NCBI RefSeq assembly: GCF_021390645.1
Contig: NZ_JAJEJT010000004.1
Span: 1,054,001-1,118,000, forward strand
Length of the DNA stretch: 64,000 nucleotides
DNA from: Paraburkholderia flagellata
GTDB lineage: Bacteria > Pseudomonadota > Gammaproteobacteria > Burkholderiales > Burkholderiaceae
Direction: 5' to 3'
In this document: one piece after another, positions 1 through 8,138 of the stretch
Layout: the number at the start of each line of letters is the position of its first letter
Position numbering within the stretch: position 1 is the first letter of the stretch
Notes under the pieces: generated by a model
Databases searched by the model: none
Seen by the model: only the letters and a program-made list of their open reading frames with translations
Told to the model about the DNA's origin: nothing
Translations under genes and position numbers: made by a program

Positions 1-2
1 TC

Positions 3-122
3 GCGAGGATCCTGAAGATATCTCCAGCGACCGTGCGCCATCATATTCAGACGATTCACGAACACATGGGCGTGCGCAACAACGTCGAACTTGCCGTGCT
101 GCTTGGCAAGGACGGCTTTTGA
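3..122 (+). CDS. LuxR-type HTH regulator, C-terminal fragment (cut by window edge)
   Basis: This is the last 39 codons of a gene that begins outside the window. The frame reads through a helix-turn-helix of the LuxR/GerE type, with the typical ISPATVRHHI recognition helix followed by MGVRNNVELA, and stops at TGA 120-122. Proteins of this family bind DNA through this C-terminal domain. The sensing domain is not in the window, so the signal cannot be stated. It converges on the hydrolase gene at 231-1010. Family is fairly sure; function of the whole protein is unknown. Confidence 0.75.
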   Translation, partial: ARILKISPATVRHHIQTIHEHMGVRNNVELAVLLGKDGF

Positions 123-230
123 CCTTGGCGCGGCGCCCCTGTGGCAGAACGCCGACGGTTACTCTCGTGGCTTCGCGCCGTATCCTCGCACATTACCCAG
201 GCGTGAATGGCCGTCCCGGCGCAGACGACG

Positions 231-1010
231 CTATGGAGCGTGCCACCAGTCCGAAGCAGGCGCTTCCAGATGGACGAAATGGCCGGCCGGAATCTCAATG
301 CATTGCGCGAACGGAAAGAGTTTTATCCACGCGGCGCGCTCCGTTTCGATATCAATCAACGGATCCTCTCTCCCGAATACGAGGCGCACGGGGTCGTGGC
401 CCGGGCCGACGGCGGGCGGTGGCTGAAATGCCGGCGTCTCCGTCCAGAGGTCCCGCAGGATGACTTCGAATACGCTCGTATCGACGATGCCATGTCGCGC
501 GAGCAAGTTCAGATACCAGATGCGGCGCGTGTTAGCCCTTGCACTCCAGTAAACATCGAAAAAATTGGCAAGGCTGGTGATTTGCGCCGCGAGCCGTGCG
601 AAGCGCGAATAGTCGCTGCGCGCCATGAAATCCTGCAGCGCGGCGAGCAGTTGCGCAAGCGATGGCGAGTGCTCGAGGAGCCTTGTCGCAAGCCGTACTA
701 ACGCCCCGCCAATGTCGTAGACCGGCGCAATCAGCCAGACTCTGCCGATGTTTTCCGGCACCCGACTGATGAGCCTGAGCACGACATGTGCGCCGAACGA
801 ATGCGCCACAAGATCGACCGGCCGCCCGGATGCGCTCGAGAGCGCCCTGAGCTCGTCTTCCGCGGCGTCCACCAGCGCGCTGAACGGATGCACGAACAGC
901 ACGACCGAGCGCGGCTGGTCCCACCAGTGGATCGGGAGCGTCTGCCCGTATAGCTCGCGTTCCGCGATCGATGAAAGTCCGGGTCCATGCAGGAATAACG
1001 TCGAAATCAT
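231..1010 (-). CDS. Alpha/beta hydrolase
   Basis: A 259-residue protein with the alpha/beta-hydrolase fold. Visible marks are an early FLHGPG oxyanion segment, the nucleophile elbow AHSFGAH (catalytic Ser about residue 70), an acidic residue in FGREDPLID near residue 215, and the catalytic His in GHFVHLE near residue 243. There is no signal peptide, so it is probably cytoplasmic. The substrate cannot be read from sequence; esterase, lactonase or thioesterase roles are all possible. It converges with the LuxR fragment on its left and has 411 bp of non-coding DNA upstream. Confident on the fold, not on the role. Confidence 0.8.
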   Translation of the reverse strand: MISTLFLHGPGLSSIAERELYGQTLPIHWWDQPRSVVLFVHPFSALVDAAEDELRALSSASGRPVDLVAHSFGAHVVLRLISRVPENIGRVWLIAPVYDIGGALVRLATRLLEHSPSLAQLLAALQDFMARSDYSRFARLAAQITSLANFFDVYWSARANTRRIWYLNLLARHGIVDTSVFEVILRDLWTETPAFQPPPAVGPGHDPVRLVFGREDPLIDIETERAAWIKLFPFAQCIEIPAGHFVHLEAPASDWWHAP

Positions 1011-1421
1011 GCCCGCTCCTGTTTCCAGTGGAAACGCCAGCCAATGAAAGACACGCGAAAGCTTTAGCGATCATTTAACTGCGTGCGGTTGCCGAATCCA
1101 ATGATGCAAATGCACTACGACATACACGGGGCAAAACCGGAACCCAGACCGGACAGCCGTGAAGGCTGACACACGCGCCGGATTCATGCCCGACCCCGAA
1201 GTTGAGTCAATCGTCTCGGGGGCACCCGCCAGGGTCAATGGTTCATTTGCACCATTGAATCGCGGCCGACGACGCTGCTAGGTTGATACCGTGTGTGGGC
1301 AAAGGGATATGCGCTATCGAATCGCCCAACATTGACGTTTCCACACCGCGCGGTGCTGCACGACCGTTCCAGCGGCAACGCCAGGTTTTGTATCCGTATC
1401 CAACCTGAATTCGAGGTCAAC
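1011..1421. other. Intergenic region, no gene seen
   Basis: 411 bases between the divergent hydrolase and the small secreted protein gene. No convincing reading frame, repeat or strong promoter was recognised. It must hold the promoters for both flanking genes. Confidence 0.5.
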
Positions 1422-1886
1422 ATGAACAACGATAGAACCCATATCGCGCCCGATTCGTTCGAGCAACTGGCGAAATTCACGCAATGTTGGAGGCGCATGG
1501 CGCAGCAACTGCGAACCGCCGCCTGCCTGATTTCGCTATTTTTCATCGCTACCTTTTCCTTCTCCGCACAGGGCAATCCGGGCGTAGATACCTCAAAAAT
1601 CGAATACTACGAGACCATGCCGAATATCGCTGTCTCACAATTATCAAGTACAACGAACGGAAACAATGTCGCCGTTACCGTTGTTTTCAAGAATTCATCG
1701 GACCGGAGCCAGAGCCTTTATTACAGGATCGTCTGGCTGGATCAGGGCGGCAACGCCGTCGCCAGCCGAGTGCCGTGGAATGTGCTTGCCATTGGCGGCA
1801 ATTCTGACCGGTCGATTTCTTTGACTACCGACGATCCCGCTGCTTCAAATTATCGAATTCAAATCAGTCTCGGAAAGAGCTTTTAA
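1422..1886 (+). CDS. Secreted protein resembling the YcfL/DUF1425 family
   Basis: ATG 1422 has GAGG five bases upstream and gives 154 residues. A second ATG at 1497, preceded by GGAGG three bases away, gives a 129-residue form that starts directly with a normal signal peptide (short charged start, hydrophobic stretch, FSA-Q cleavage-like site); that start may be the real one. The mature part is beta-rich, with MPNIAVSQL, a VFKNSS segment, YYRIVWLDQGG, and a closing RIQISLGK. This resembles the YcfL-like envelope proteins (DUF1425), whose precise role is unclear. It lies 52 bp upstream of a lipoprotein gene on the same strand and may be co-transcribed. Confidence 0.6.
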   Translation: MNNDRTHIAPDSFEQLAKFTQCWRRMAQQLRTAACLISLFFIATFSFSAQGNPGVDTSKIEYYETMPNIAVSQLSSTTNGNNVAVTVVFKNSSDRSQSLYYRIVWLDQGGNAVASRVPWNVLAIGGNSDRSISLTTDDPAASNYRIQISLGKSF

Positions 1887-1938
1887 GACTGTGTGTTCAC
1901 GATACATAGCACTCAACTAAATCGATAAGGTGACGAAA

Positions 1939-2739
1939 ATGGGAACGTGGCGGCTATATGTGCGTGCTGTTCTATTCGTTTTTGCTGCATTCCTCGCCTC
2001 GGCCTGTGGTGGAGGCGGCAGTGACAGCCCTGCAAGCGGACCTGTGGGGCCAACTTTCATTAACTGGACAGGCAGCAGCAATGGCTCTTTCGTGCTTGCG
2101 GCCAACAATGTCCAGATTCAATTTCTCACGAACGGCGATCTGTACTACAACAACACCGAATATACGAATGTCAAGTTGGCGTCGACAAGCAGCGCTACTG
2201 TCGATATGAACGGGACGCCATTTGCCACGGTCACGAACGCCCCCGGCTCGAACGGCTCAACCGTAGCAGTCCTGTATTGTCTTGGCACGACCACACTGGC
2301 CCAAATTGTCCCGACGGGCACGACGATCGCCATTGACTGCGGTAGCGGCTCGACATCGGGCGGCGGTACGAGCGGCGCAGGCAGCACCGCCAGTTCAGGC
2401 TCGAACGGCGGTGCGACGGGCAGCAGCGGCACTTACGGCGCAGTCGCGGCCTCCGGCAACCAGACGCATCTGCTGGGCGAAGGTATCTCACACGACTACC
2501 CCTCACAAGTTGATGCGGACAACGCAGCAATTTCCTTTTGCACATCCGAAGGCGTAGGGGGCTGCGGTGCCGTAGTGGTCTTCGGCCCAGGTCAGTGCGG
2601 CGCATTGGCGGTTGGCAGTAACCTCGCCTGGGGCGCGGCCAGTGGCAATTCTATGACCGATGCGCAAGGAGGCGCGATAAACGAGTGCACCAACGCCGGT
2701 GGCCAGGGATGCAATATTCGGCTGGCGGCCTGCAACTGA
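1939..2739 (+). CDS. Lipoprotein with C-terminal DUF4189-like domain
   Basis: A 266-residue predicted lipoprotein. ATG 1939 is preferred over GTG 1930 because AAGGTG sits six bases upstream. The N-terminus is a lipoprotein signal with lipobox LASAC followed by a Gly-rich run, so it should be lipid-anchored at the outer membrane. A beta-rich section of about 110 residues follows, then a Ser/Gly/Thr-rich linker near residues 135-165. The C-terminal domain of about 100 residues starts YGAVAAS and carries two repeats of the A-x-x-x-C type (ISFCTSEG, INECTNAGG) with paired cysteines, which resembles DUF4189. The function of that domain is not established. Confidence 0.7.
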   Translation: MGTWRLYVRAVLFVFAAFLASACGGGGSDSPASGPVGPTFINWTGSSNGSFVLAANNVQIQFLTNGDLYYNNTEYTNVKLASTSSATVDMNGTPFATVTNAPGSNGSTVAVLYCLGTTTLAQIVPTGTTIAIDCGSGSTSGGGTSGAGSTASSGSNGGATGSSGTYGAVAASGNQTHLLGEGISHDYPSQVDADNAAISFCTSEGVGGCGAVVVFGPGQCGALAVGSNLAWGAASGNSMTDAQGGAINECTNAGGQGCNIRLAACN

Positions 2740-3323
2740 TCCTGCAGCACGCCTGATGGCCGCGTTCGCACGTTGGAACGCGACCACGACGATTGCTGGC
2801 GCACTGCCGGGCGAGATGCCGTTACGTCATGAAAGGACCAGACGTGCAAGCGAGCAATCCGGTCGGTCCGGCGACCTTTTGCCGTTCGCGTCAGGGTTTG
2901 ACGGCCATTCACGCGGCCACTACCCTCACAAAACGGACCTTTGTGCCGTGATCGCGTCGGACCACTCATCTTGAGGTTTGTTCGACGCCTGCCCATGTCC
3001 ACGGGCTCGCGAGTGCATGACTACGCATGTGGGCAGGCGTTGGACAAACCTGAAGGGAGGAAACCGCGGAGTGCTCCGATGCGGTCGAGGTTGCGAAGGC
3101 TATGATGATTGATCGCCCGCAATGTCCAAGGGTGTTGCTCGATGAACGGTCGAACTGTTTGGCGGACGGACCGTGACGGGGTGACGAAGCGATGCTGTCG
3201 CGCAATCGCGCAGGCCAGGCAGACGAACGCGAGTCTGCGCCGGGAGACACGCGCAAACGTCCACCCGCGGGCCCCGTTGCCATTGGGCCGACGGTCGGGT
3301 CGCACGTTCAGAAACGGTTGTGC
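2740..3323. other. Non-coding stretch holding the presumed 3' end of the IS91-type element
   Basis: 584 bases between the lipoprotein stop and the transposase stop. No convincing gene is present; the open frames are short and overlap each other. It contains the long imperfect inverted repeat at 2974-3051. The end of the IS91-type element should lie here because its transposase is read towards it, but the exact border cannot be placed by eye. Confidence 0.5.
2974..3051. repeat. Long imperfect inverted repeat, 22-bp arms
   Basis: The left arm (2974-2995, starting AGGTTTGTTCGACGCC) matches the reverse complement of the right arm (3030-3051) at 20 of 22 positions, with a 34-bp spacer. No T-tract follows, so it is not a standard terminator. 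Its place about 270 bp beyond the transposase stop fits an origin or terminal structure of the IS91-type element, or a hairpin target used by it. Confidence 0.6.
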
Positions 3324-4493
3324 TCATGTCTTTCCCCGGCGCGTGGGTGGCGCGCGAATCGGCGCAGTCCGCGCGAGGATATCGATGATGATCATCGGTG
3401 CGCCGCAGTGCCGGCAGATGAAGGCCGGCCGGGTTTCAACGAGCGTTTCTTCGGATGATGTGTTGACCTCTGCCGCGACGCGCAGCAGTTCACGCACCTT
3501 CGCGAGATTGGCGCGGCGCACCGGGTTTGCAAGCAGTCCATAGTGACGGAGGCGATGGAAGCCGACGGGAAGCACATGCAGCAGGAAGCGGCGCATGAAC
3601 TCGCCGGCCTCCAGCGTCATGGTCTTGTAGCGGGTGCGCCCCTTCTCACGATAGTCCTTCCAGCGGAACGTCACGCCGCGCTCATCGAACGCGAGCAGGC
3701 GCTGGCTGGAGATCGCCACACGGTGTGTATAGCGGGAGAGATACGCGAGTACCGCTTCGGGGCCTGCAAAGGGACGCTTGGCATACACGACCCATTCGCA
3801 GGCACGCAATGGCGCAAGCCACCGGGCAAAGACAGCCGCGTCGGCGAGTTCAGCATACTCACCAAAGAACTGCAGCCGGCCACACCGGTGTGCCTGCGCA
3901 AGTGCCTCGAGGAAGCGCCTGCGGAACAGGCGTGAGAGCACGCGCACCGGCAGGAAGAAGCCAGGCCGGCAGGCAATCCACCGCTCGCCATCGTGCGACA
4001 GGCCACCACCGGGGACGATACCGTGTACGTGTGGATGATGCGTGAGCGCCGAGCCCCAGGTGTGCAGCACGAGTGTGGCGCCAATCTGCGCACCGAGGTG
4101 CCGGGGATCGGCGGCGATGGTGTGCAGTGTATTGGCGGCGATGTCGAACAGCAGTCCGTAGATGACCTGCTTGTTGTACCAGGCGATTGCGCCGATCGGC
4201 GCGGGTAGCGTAAAGACGACGTGGTAATACTCGACCGGCAGCAGGTCGGCCTGACGTGCCTCGAGCCAGCGGCGTGCGGCACTCCCCTGGCACCTGGGGC
4301 AATGGCGGTTGCGGCAGGAGTTGTACGCGATCTCGGTGCGCGCGCAGTCGGAACAGCGCAACACGTGTCCCCCCAGCGCCGCGGTGCGGCACTGTTCGAT
4401 GGCCGACATGACCTTCAGCTGCCCCAGGCTCAGCGACACCGTGCGTCGCCATGCCGTGCCCTGGGCGCGGAAGATGTCCGCGACCTCCAGCAT
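3324..4493 (-). CDS. IS91-family HUH (Y2) transposase
   Basis: A 389-residue rolling-circle-type transposase. The N-terminus carries a cysteine zinc-binding set (C47, C50, C60, C65, C68). The HUH metal motif is HPHVHG at residues 153-158, and the two catalytic tyrosines lie three residues apart in YLSRY (Y251 and Y255), as in IS91 TnpA. Length and motif order match the family, and the gene looks intact. Its start lies 15 bp after the stop of the tyrosine recombinase gene, so the two are probably one transcript. IS91 elements transpose by single-strand nicking without target duplication. Confidence 0.92.
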   Translation of the reverse strand: MLEVADIFRAQGTAWRRTVSLSLGQLKVMSAIEQCRTAALGGHVLRCSDCARTEIAYNSCRNRHCPRCQGSAARRWLEARQADLLPVEYYHVVFTLPAPIGAIAWYNKQVIYGLLFDIAANTLHTIAADPRHLGAQIGATLVLHTWGSALTHHPHVHGIVPGGGLSHDGERWIACRPGFFLPVRVLSRLFRRRFLEALAQAHRCGRLQFFGEYAELADAAVFARWLAPLRACEWVVYAKRPFAGPEAVLAYLSRYTHRVAISSQRLLAFDERGVTFRWKDYREKGRTRYKTMTLEAGEFMRRFLLHVLPVGFHRLRHYGLLANPVRRANLAKVRELLRVAAEVNTSSEETLVETRPAFICRHCGAPMIIIDILARTAPIRAPPTRRGKT

Positions 4494-4508
4494 GGGTACT
4501 GCGCCACG

Positions 4509-5384
4509 TTACTCGGAGGGCAGACGCTCCAGTGGACTGATGACCTCGCGCAGGAGATCGGTGGCGACCTGCACGTAAAGCGCAGTGGTCTCGAGCTGCT
4601 GGTGACCCAGCAGGACCTGGATCACACGGATGTCGACCTTCTGTTCGAGCAGGTGCGTCGCGAAACTGTGACGCAGGGTGTGCGGGGTGACGCGCTTGTC
4701 GATCTGCGCGGCCTCGGCGGCGGCGTGAACGGCGCGATTCAGCTGCCGCGTGCTGAGCGGGTCGACGGGATCCACCCCGGGAAACAGCCACCCGCCGTCG
4801 AGCATGCTGCCCTGGGTGCGGGCGACGCGCCACCAGAGCCGCAGGCGTTCGAGCAGGACCGGTGAGAGCATCGCGTAGCGGTCCTTGCGGCCCTTGCCCT
4901 GCTCGATGCGCAGCGTCATGCGCTGGCTGTCAATGTCGCTGACCTTCAGCGCGACCACCTCGCTCGCGCGCAATCCGGCGCCATAGGCGACCGACAGCGC
5001 GGTCTGGTGCTTCAGGTTACCGGCAGCTGCGATGAGCCGCCGCACCTCTTCGGGGCTGAGTACCACCGGGAGGTTGCGGGGCACACGAACCGGATGCATC
5101 CGGGCCATCAGCTCAGGCTGGCCGAGCGTAACGTCGAAGAAGAACTTCAGTGCGCTGATCGCCGCATTGAGCGACACCGGCGAGGTACCGTGATCGACAA
5201 GATGCAGCTGGTAGTCCCGCAGGTCCTCGACGGTGGCGGTATCGGGTGAGCGTCCGAGAAACCTGGCGAACTGGCGTACGGCGCGCAGATACCCGGACTG
5301 GGTCTTGGGTGCGAACTTGCGCATGCGCATGTCTTCAACCATGCGCCGGCGCAGCGGGCTGACGCCCGGATCGGAGGAGGTCAT
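4509..5384 (-). CDS. Tyrosine recombinase (XerC/D-like) of the IS91-type element
   Basis: A 291-residue integrase-type recombinase. An N-terminal SAM-like core-binding domain covers roughly residues 10-95. The catalytic domain shows GLRASE (first Arg), GKGRKDRY (Lys), HTLRHSF (His and second Arg), LLGH and the Tyr nucleophile in TTALYVQV. All six active-site positions appear present. AGGAG lies upstream of ATG 5384. Some IS91 members are known to carry such an upstream integrase gene, and the 15-bp gap to the transposase supports a single module. Whether it acts on the element or on other DNA is unknown. Confidence 0.9.
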   Translation of the reverse strand: MTSSDPGVSPLRRRMVEDMRMRKFAPKTQSGYLRAVRQFARFLGRSPDTATVEDLRDYQLHLVDHGTSPVSLNAAISALKFFFDVTLGQPELMARMHPVRVPRNLPVVLSPEEVRRLIAAAGNLKHQTALSVAYGAGLRASEVVALKVSDIDSQRMTLRIEQGKGRKDRYAMLSPVLLERLRLWWRVARTQGSMLDGGWLFPGVDPVDPLSTRQLNRAVHAAAEAAQIDKRVTPHTLRHSFATHLLEQKVDIRVIQVLLGHQQLETTALYVQVATDLLREVISPLERLPSE

Positions 5385-5751
5385 GATGGGGCTCCTGCTG
5401 GAGAACGAGGCGGATTGCCTCAGTCACCAACATAAGCACCGGCGCCACTGACCTCTCATTCGCCGCCAGAGGCGGGACGGAGCCCCATACCGCGCGAGCG
5501 GTTTAGTCCTGTCGGCTGGAGCCGTCATTCGAGCGTCCGCGTTGGTGAGGCAACTACATGTACCTGTCCTGACGTTCGCATAGCGGCGACCATGAGTGAC
5601 CGTCTCACTTAAGCTGAACGCACTTACGAACCGTTGCAGCCCGTCGAGCCAACTTGACCTGTAGGGCAGCTTCCGGGATGGAGTAACCGACCGAGCCCAG
5701 GCGTGGCCCAAGGTTGCTTCAAAAGCACTGCGAAGCGAGGGTTTGCTGGAA
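5385..5751. other. Presumed 5' flank of the IS91-type element, no gene seen
   Basis: 367 bases upstream of the recombinase gene with no supported reading frame. It should contain the element's promoter and 5' end. Short inverted repeats such as GAGGCGGATTGCCTC near 5408 are present, but none could be assigned a role. Confidence 0.4.
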
Positions 5752-6665
5752 TTACCTCGACACGTTTGACTTGCTATCAGGAAACTCCCTCAACAAGTCG
5801 ATAAACGCCCGCAACCCCGCAGGAATGTGCCGGTTGCCGGGAAAATAGAGGAAAAGACCGGGAATGACCGGACACCAGTCACTCAGCACCGCGACGAGCC
5901 GCTTGCGTGCCAGCGCGTCACGCGCATAAGGCTCCGGCACGTATGAATGCCGAGTCCGTCCAGCGCTGCTTCGAGCATCAGCGTATTGCTGTCGAGGGTG
6001 AGTATGCCGGGCGGATCGATCGTGAACTCCTGCCCGTGACGCGCAAACTCCCAGCGATAGCGTTTGCCGCTCGGTAGACGTTGCCGGATGCAGCGATGCG
6101 TCTGCAACTCCTCCGGCACGGAAGGCCGCCCATGCTTGCGCAGGTAACGCGGCGACGCCACGGCAAGAAAGCGCAAATCTTCACTGACGCGCACCGCAAT
6201 CATGTCCTTGTGTACAGCCTCGCCGAGCCTCACACCCGCATCGAAGCCTCCGGCGACGATATCGACGAACCGCCCTTCCGAGACAAGGTCCAGTTCCATC
6301 TGCGGATACCTCGCCAGAAAGCGCGGAACGACGGTCTGCAGCAATTGCCGGATCGCTCCGTCGCTGCCATTGATCCGAAGCGTGCCGCGAAGCGCCTTGT
6401 CGTCGCGCGCGACGTCGTCGAGCGCATGATCGAGATCGCTTAGCACAGGGCGCAGACGCGCGAGCAGTCGCTCGCCCGCCTCCGTCAGCGACACGCTGCG
6501 GGTGGTCCGGTTCAGCAGGCGCGCATCCAGATCGCTTTCGAGCCCGCGCATCGCATGGCTCAGCGCCGAGCGCGACACGCCCAGTTCGCCCGCGGCCTGC
6601 ACGAAGCTACGCCGCGCGGCGACGATCATGAAAGCGCGCAGATCAGCGAGAGTCGCTTTGCTCAT
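5752..6665 (-). pseudogene. LysR-family regulator broken by a one-base frameshift
   Basis: The first frame (5883-6665) encodes a LysR winged-helix N-terminus (FVQAAGELGVSRSALSHAM) and most of the effector domain, ending in an abnormal tail after LDGLGI. The second frame (5752-5940) continues exactly where the family should, with VPEPYARDAL and then WCPVIPGLFLYFPGNR. Restoring one base near 5944 would rejoin GLGI to a normal continuation, giving a protein of about 303 residues. The DNA-binding domain is intact, so a shortened product could still bind. It is divergent from the SDR gene at 6766, the usual layout for a LysR and its target. Confidence 0.82.
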
Positions 6666-6765
6666 TGGTGAATTCCCTTCAACATATGATGCGGATTAGC
6701 GGTACTTCTCCAACGAATCATACCGTTCTAGCATGAACTCTCAATCCTTCCAACGGAGAGTGGGC

Positions 6766-7593
6766 ATGACGAAGAACTGGCTGATAACGGGCGCTTCAAG
6801 CGGCCTGGGTCGTGGACTAACGGAACAACTGCTTGCCCGCGGTGACGGCGTCGTCGCGACGCTGCGCAAGCCTCGTGCACTGGACGATCTGCTGGCGCAA
6901 TACGGCGGCCGTCTGCATGTCGTCGAATGCGACCTGACGAGCGTCGATGCCATCAGAGCTGCCGTCGCGCAGGCATTTGCGGCGCTTTCGCGCATCGATA
7001 TCGTTGTCAGCAATGCGGGCTATGGCCTCTTTGGTGCGGCCGAAGAACTGAGCGACGCGCAGATCGCACGGCAAATCGCGACGAACCTGACGGGGTCAAT
7101 CCAGTTGATCTGCGCGATCATTCCACGTCTGCGAGAGCAAGGCGGTGGGCGCATCGTGCAGGTGTCGTCGGAAGGCGGACGAATTGGCTATCCTGCCTTT
7201 AGCGTCTATCACGCGAGCAAGTGGGGTATCGAGGGCTTCGTCGAGGCGGTCGCGAAGGAAGTCGGTCCGTTCGGCATTGACTTCGTGATCATGGAACCCG
7301 GTCCGACGCGCACGAACTTCGGCACTGGCCTCGATCGCGCGGAGCCGATGAGCGCGTATGACGCCACGCCCGTCGGTGAAATCCGGCGCGCGCTCGACGC
7401 TGGCTACTTCGAATTTGCGGATGCAGCGAAGACCGTCAACGCGATGATCGCCACGATCGACAGTCCGGCCCCACCGTTGCGCCTTGCGCTGGGCAAGTCC
7501 GCGTACGAATCGATACACGCGTCGCTGACGAGGCAGCTTGAGATCCTGGAGGCTCAGAAGAAGATCGCGTTGTCGGTGATGGAAGATGTGTAG
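6766..7593 (+). CDS. SDR-family NAD(P)-dependent oxidoreductase
   Basis: A 275-residue classical short-chain dehydrogenase. ATG 6766 is chosen over 6733 because GGAGAG lies five bases upstream and the protein then begins MTKNWLITG. The cofactor motif TGASSGLG, the NAG motif (SNAGYG), the catalytic Ser in QVSSEGG and the YHASK Tyr/Lys pair are all present. The PGPTRTNF segment and length fit the group of oxidoreductases similar to YbbO or 17-beta-hydroxysteroid dehydrogenase. It is divergent from the broken lysR, which probably once controlled it. Substrate unknown. Confidence 0.88.
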   Translation: MTKNWLITGASSGLGRGLTEQLLARGDGVVATLRKPRALDDLLAQYGGRLHVVECDLTSVDAIRAAVAQAFAALSRIDIVVSNAGYGLFGAAEELSDAQIARQIATNLTGSIQLICAIIPRLREQGGGRIVQVSSEGGRIGYPAFSVYHASKWGIEGFVEAVAKEVGPFGIDFVIMEPGPTRTNFGTGLDRAEPMSAYDATPVGEIRRALDAGYFEFADAAKTVNAMIATIDSPAPPLRLALGKSAYESIHASLTRQLEILEAQKKIALSVMEDV

Positions 7594-8138
7594 TCGAATA
7601 GTGAGCGATTCAATTCGCCTCGAACGTGATTCATGCACTACGTTTCCAACGACGACTTCCTGAACGAACACGACACGCGAGTGACCGGAATTCCGAACAG
7701 CCAAATGACCCGACGTGGCCGACTGTACTCGCTCGGCCAGTTCGACCGTAACTTGCTAATCGGAAGAACTCGCAGAGGCCAGCGGCAGTTTTGTGGCGTC
7801 GGATCTCAGCAGGTGCTGTCGGCCACAAACTGCCGTTCACATGCGTTGTCGATGGACCGTTCAGGTGTCGGTTCCACCCCGCAATCGGCCATCAGTTTAT
7901 CGACGGCGAACACTCCTTCATCGGCTTTATACTTACTTCCGTGTAGGACTGTTTCTTGGCCCAGGGAATGTTTCCACGAGGTGCTTCCCTAGTAAACTAC
8001 TGCTCTGATGAAACGGATTGGCTCAGACAGTTGCTCATCGCCGCGCCCGCGCTGTTGATGGAGAAACTATTTACGCGGTTTTTAATAAGATTTTTATGCT
8101 CGCGTCGTGCAATGCTTTGTTCTGGTTCAGTCGACGCA
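7594..8138. other. Intergenic region, no supported gene
   Basis: 545 bases between the SDR gene and the island protein. Short open frames occur but show no family likeness or good ribosome site. Base composition falls towards AT from about 7900 on, marking the edge of the island that follows. Confidence 0.45.

Larger units (their letters stand above)
3324..5384 (-). mobile_element. IS91-type element with accessory tyrosine recombinase (coding core; ends unresolved)
   Basis: The two adjacent recombination genes form one element core. The outer ends probably lie between 2740 and 3323 on the left and 5385 and 5751 on the right. IS91 elements lack terminal inverted repeats and target duplications, so the borders need comparison with an empty site. 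Confidence 0.75.

Noticed and set aside
3021..3305. 94-residue minus-strand frame beyond the IS91 transposase
   Set aside because: Overlaps two other frames, contains one arm of the inverted repeat and has no recognised family; not called as a gene.
7633..7992. 119-residue plus-strand frame after the SDR gene
   Set aside because: No ribosome site, no domain and composition unlike coding sequence.
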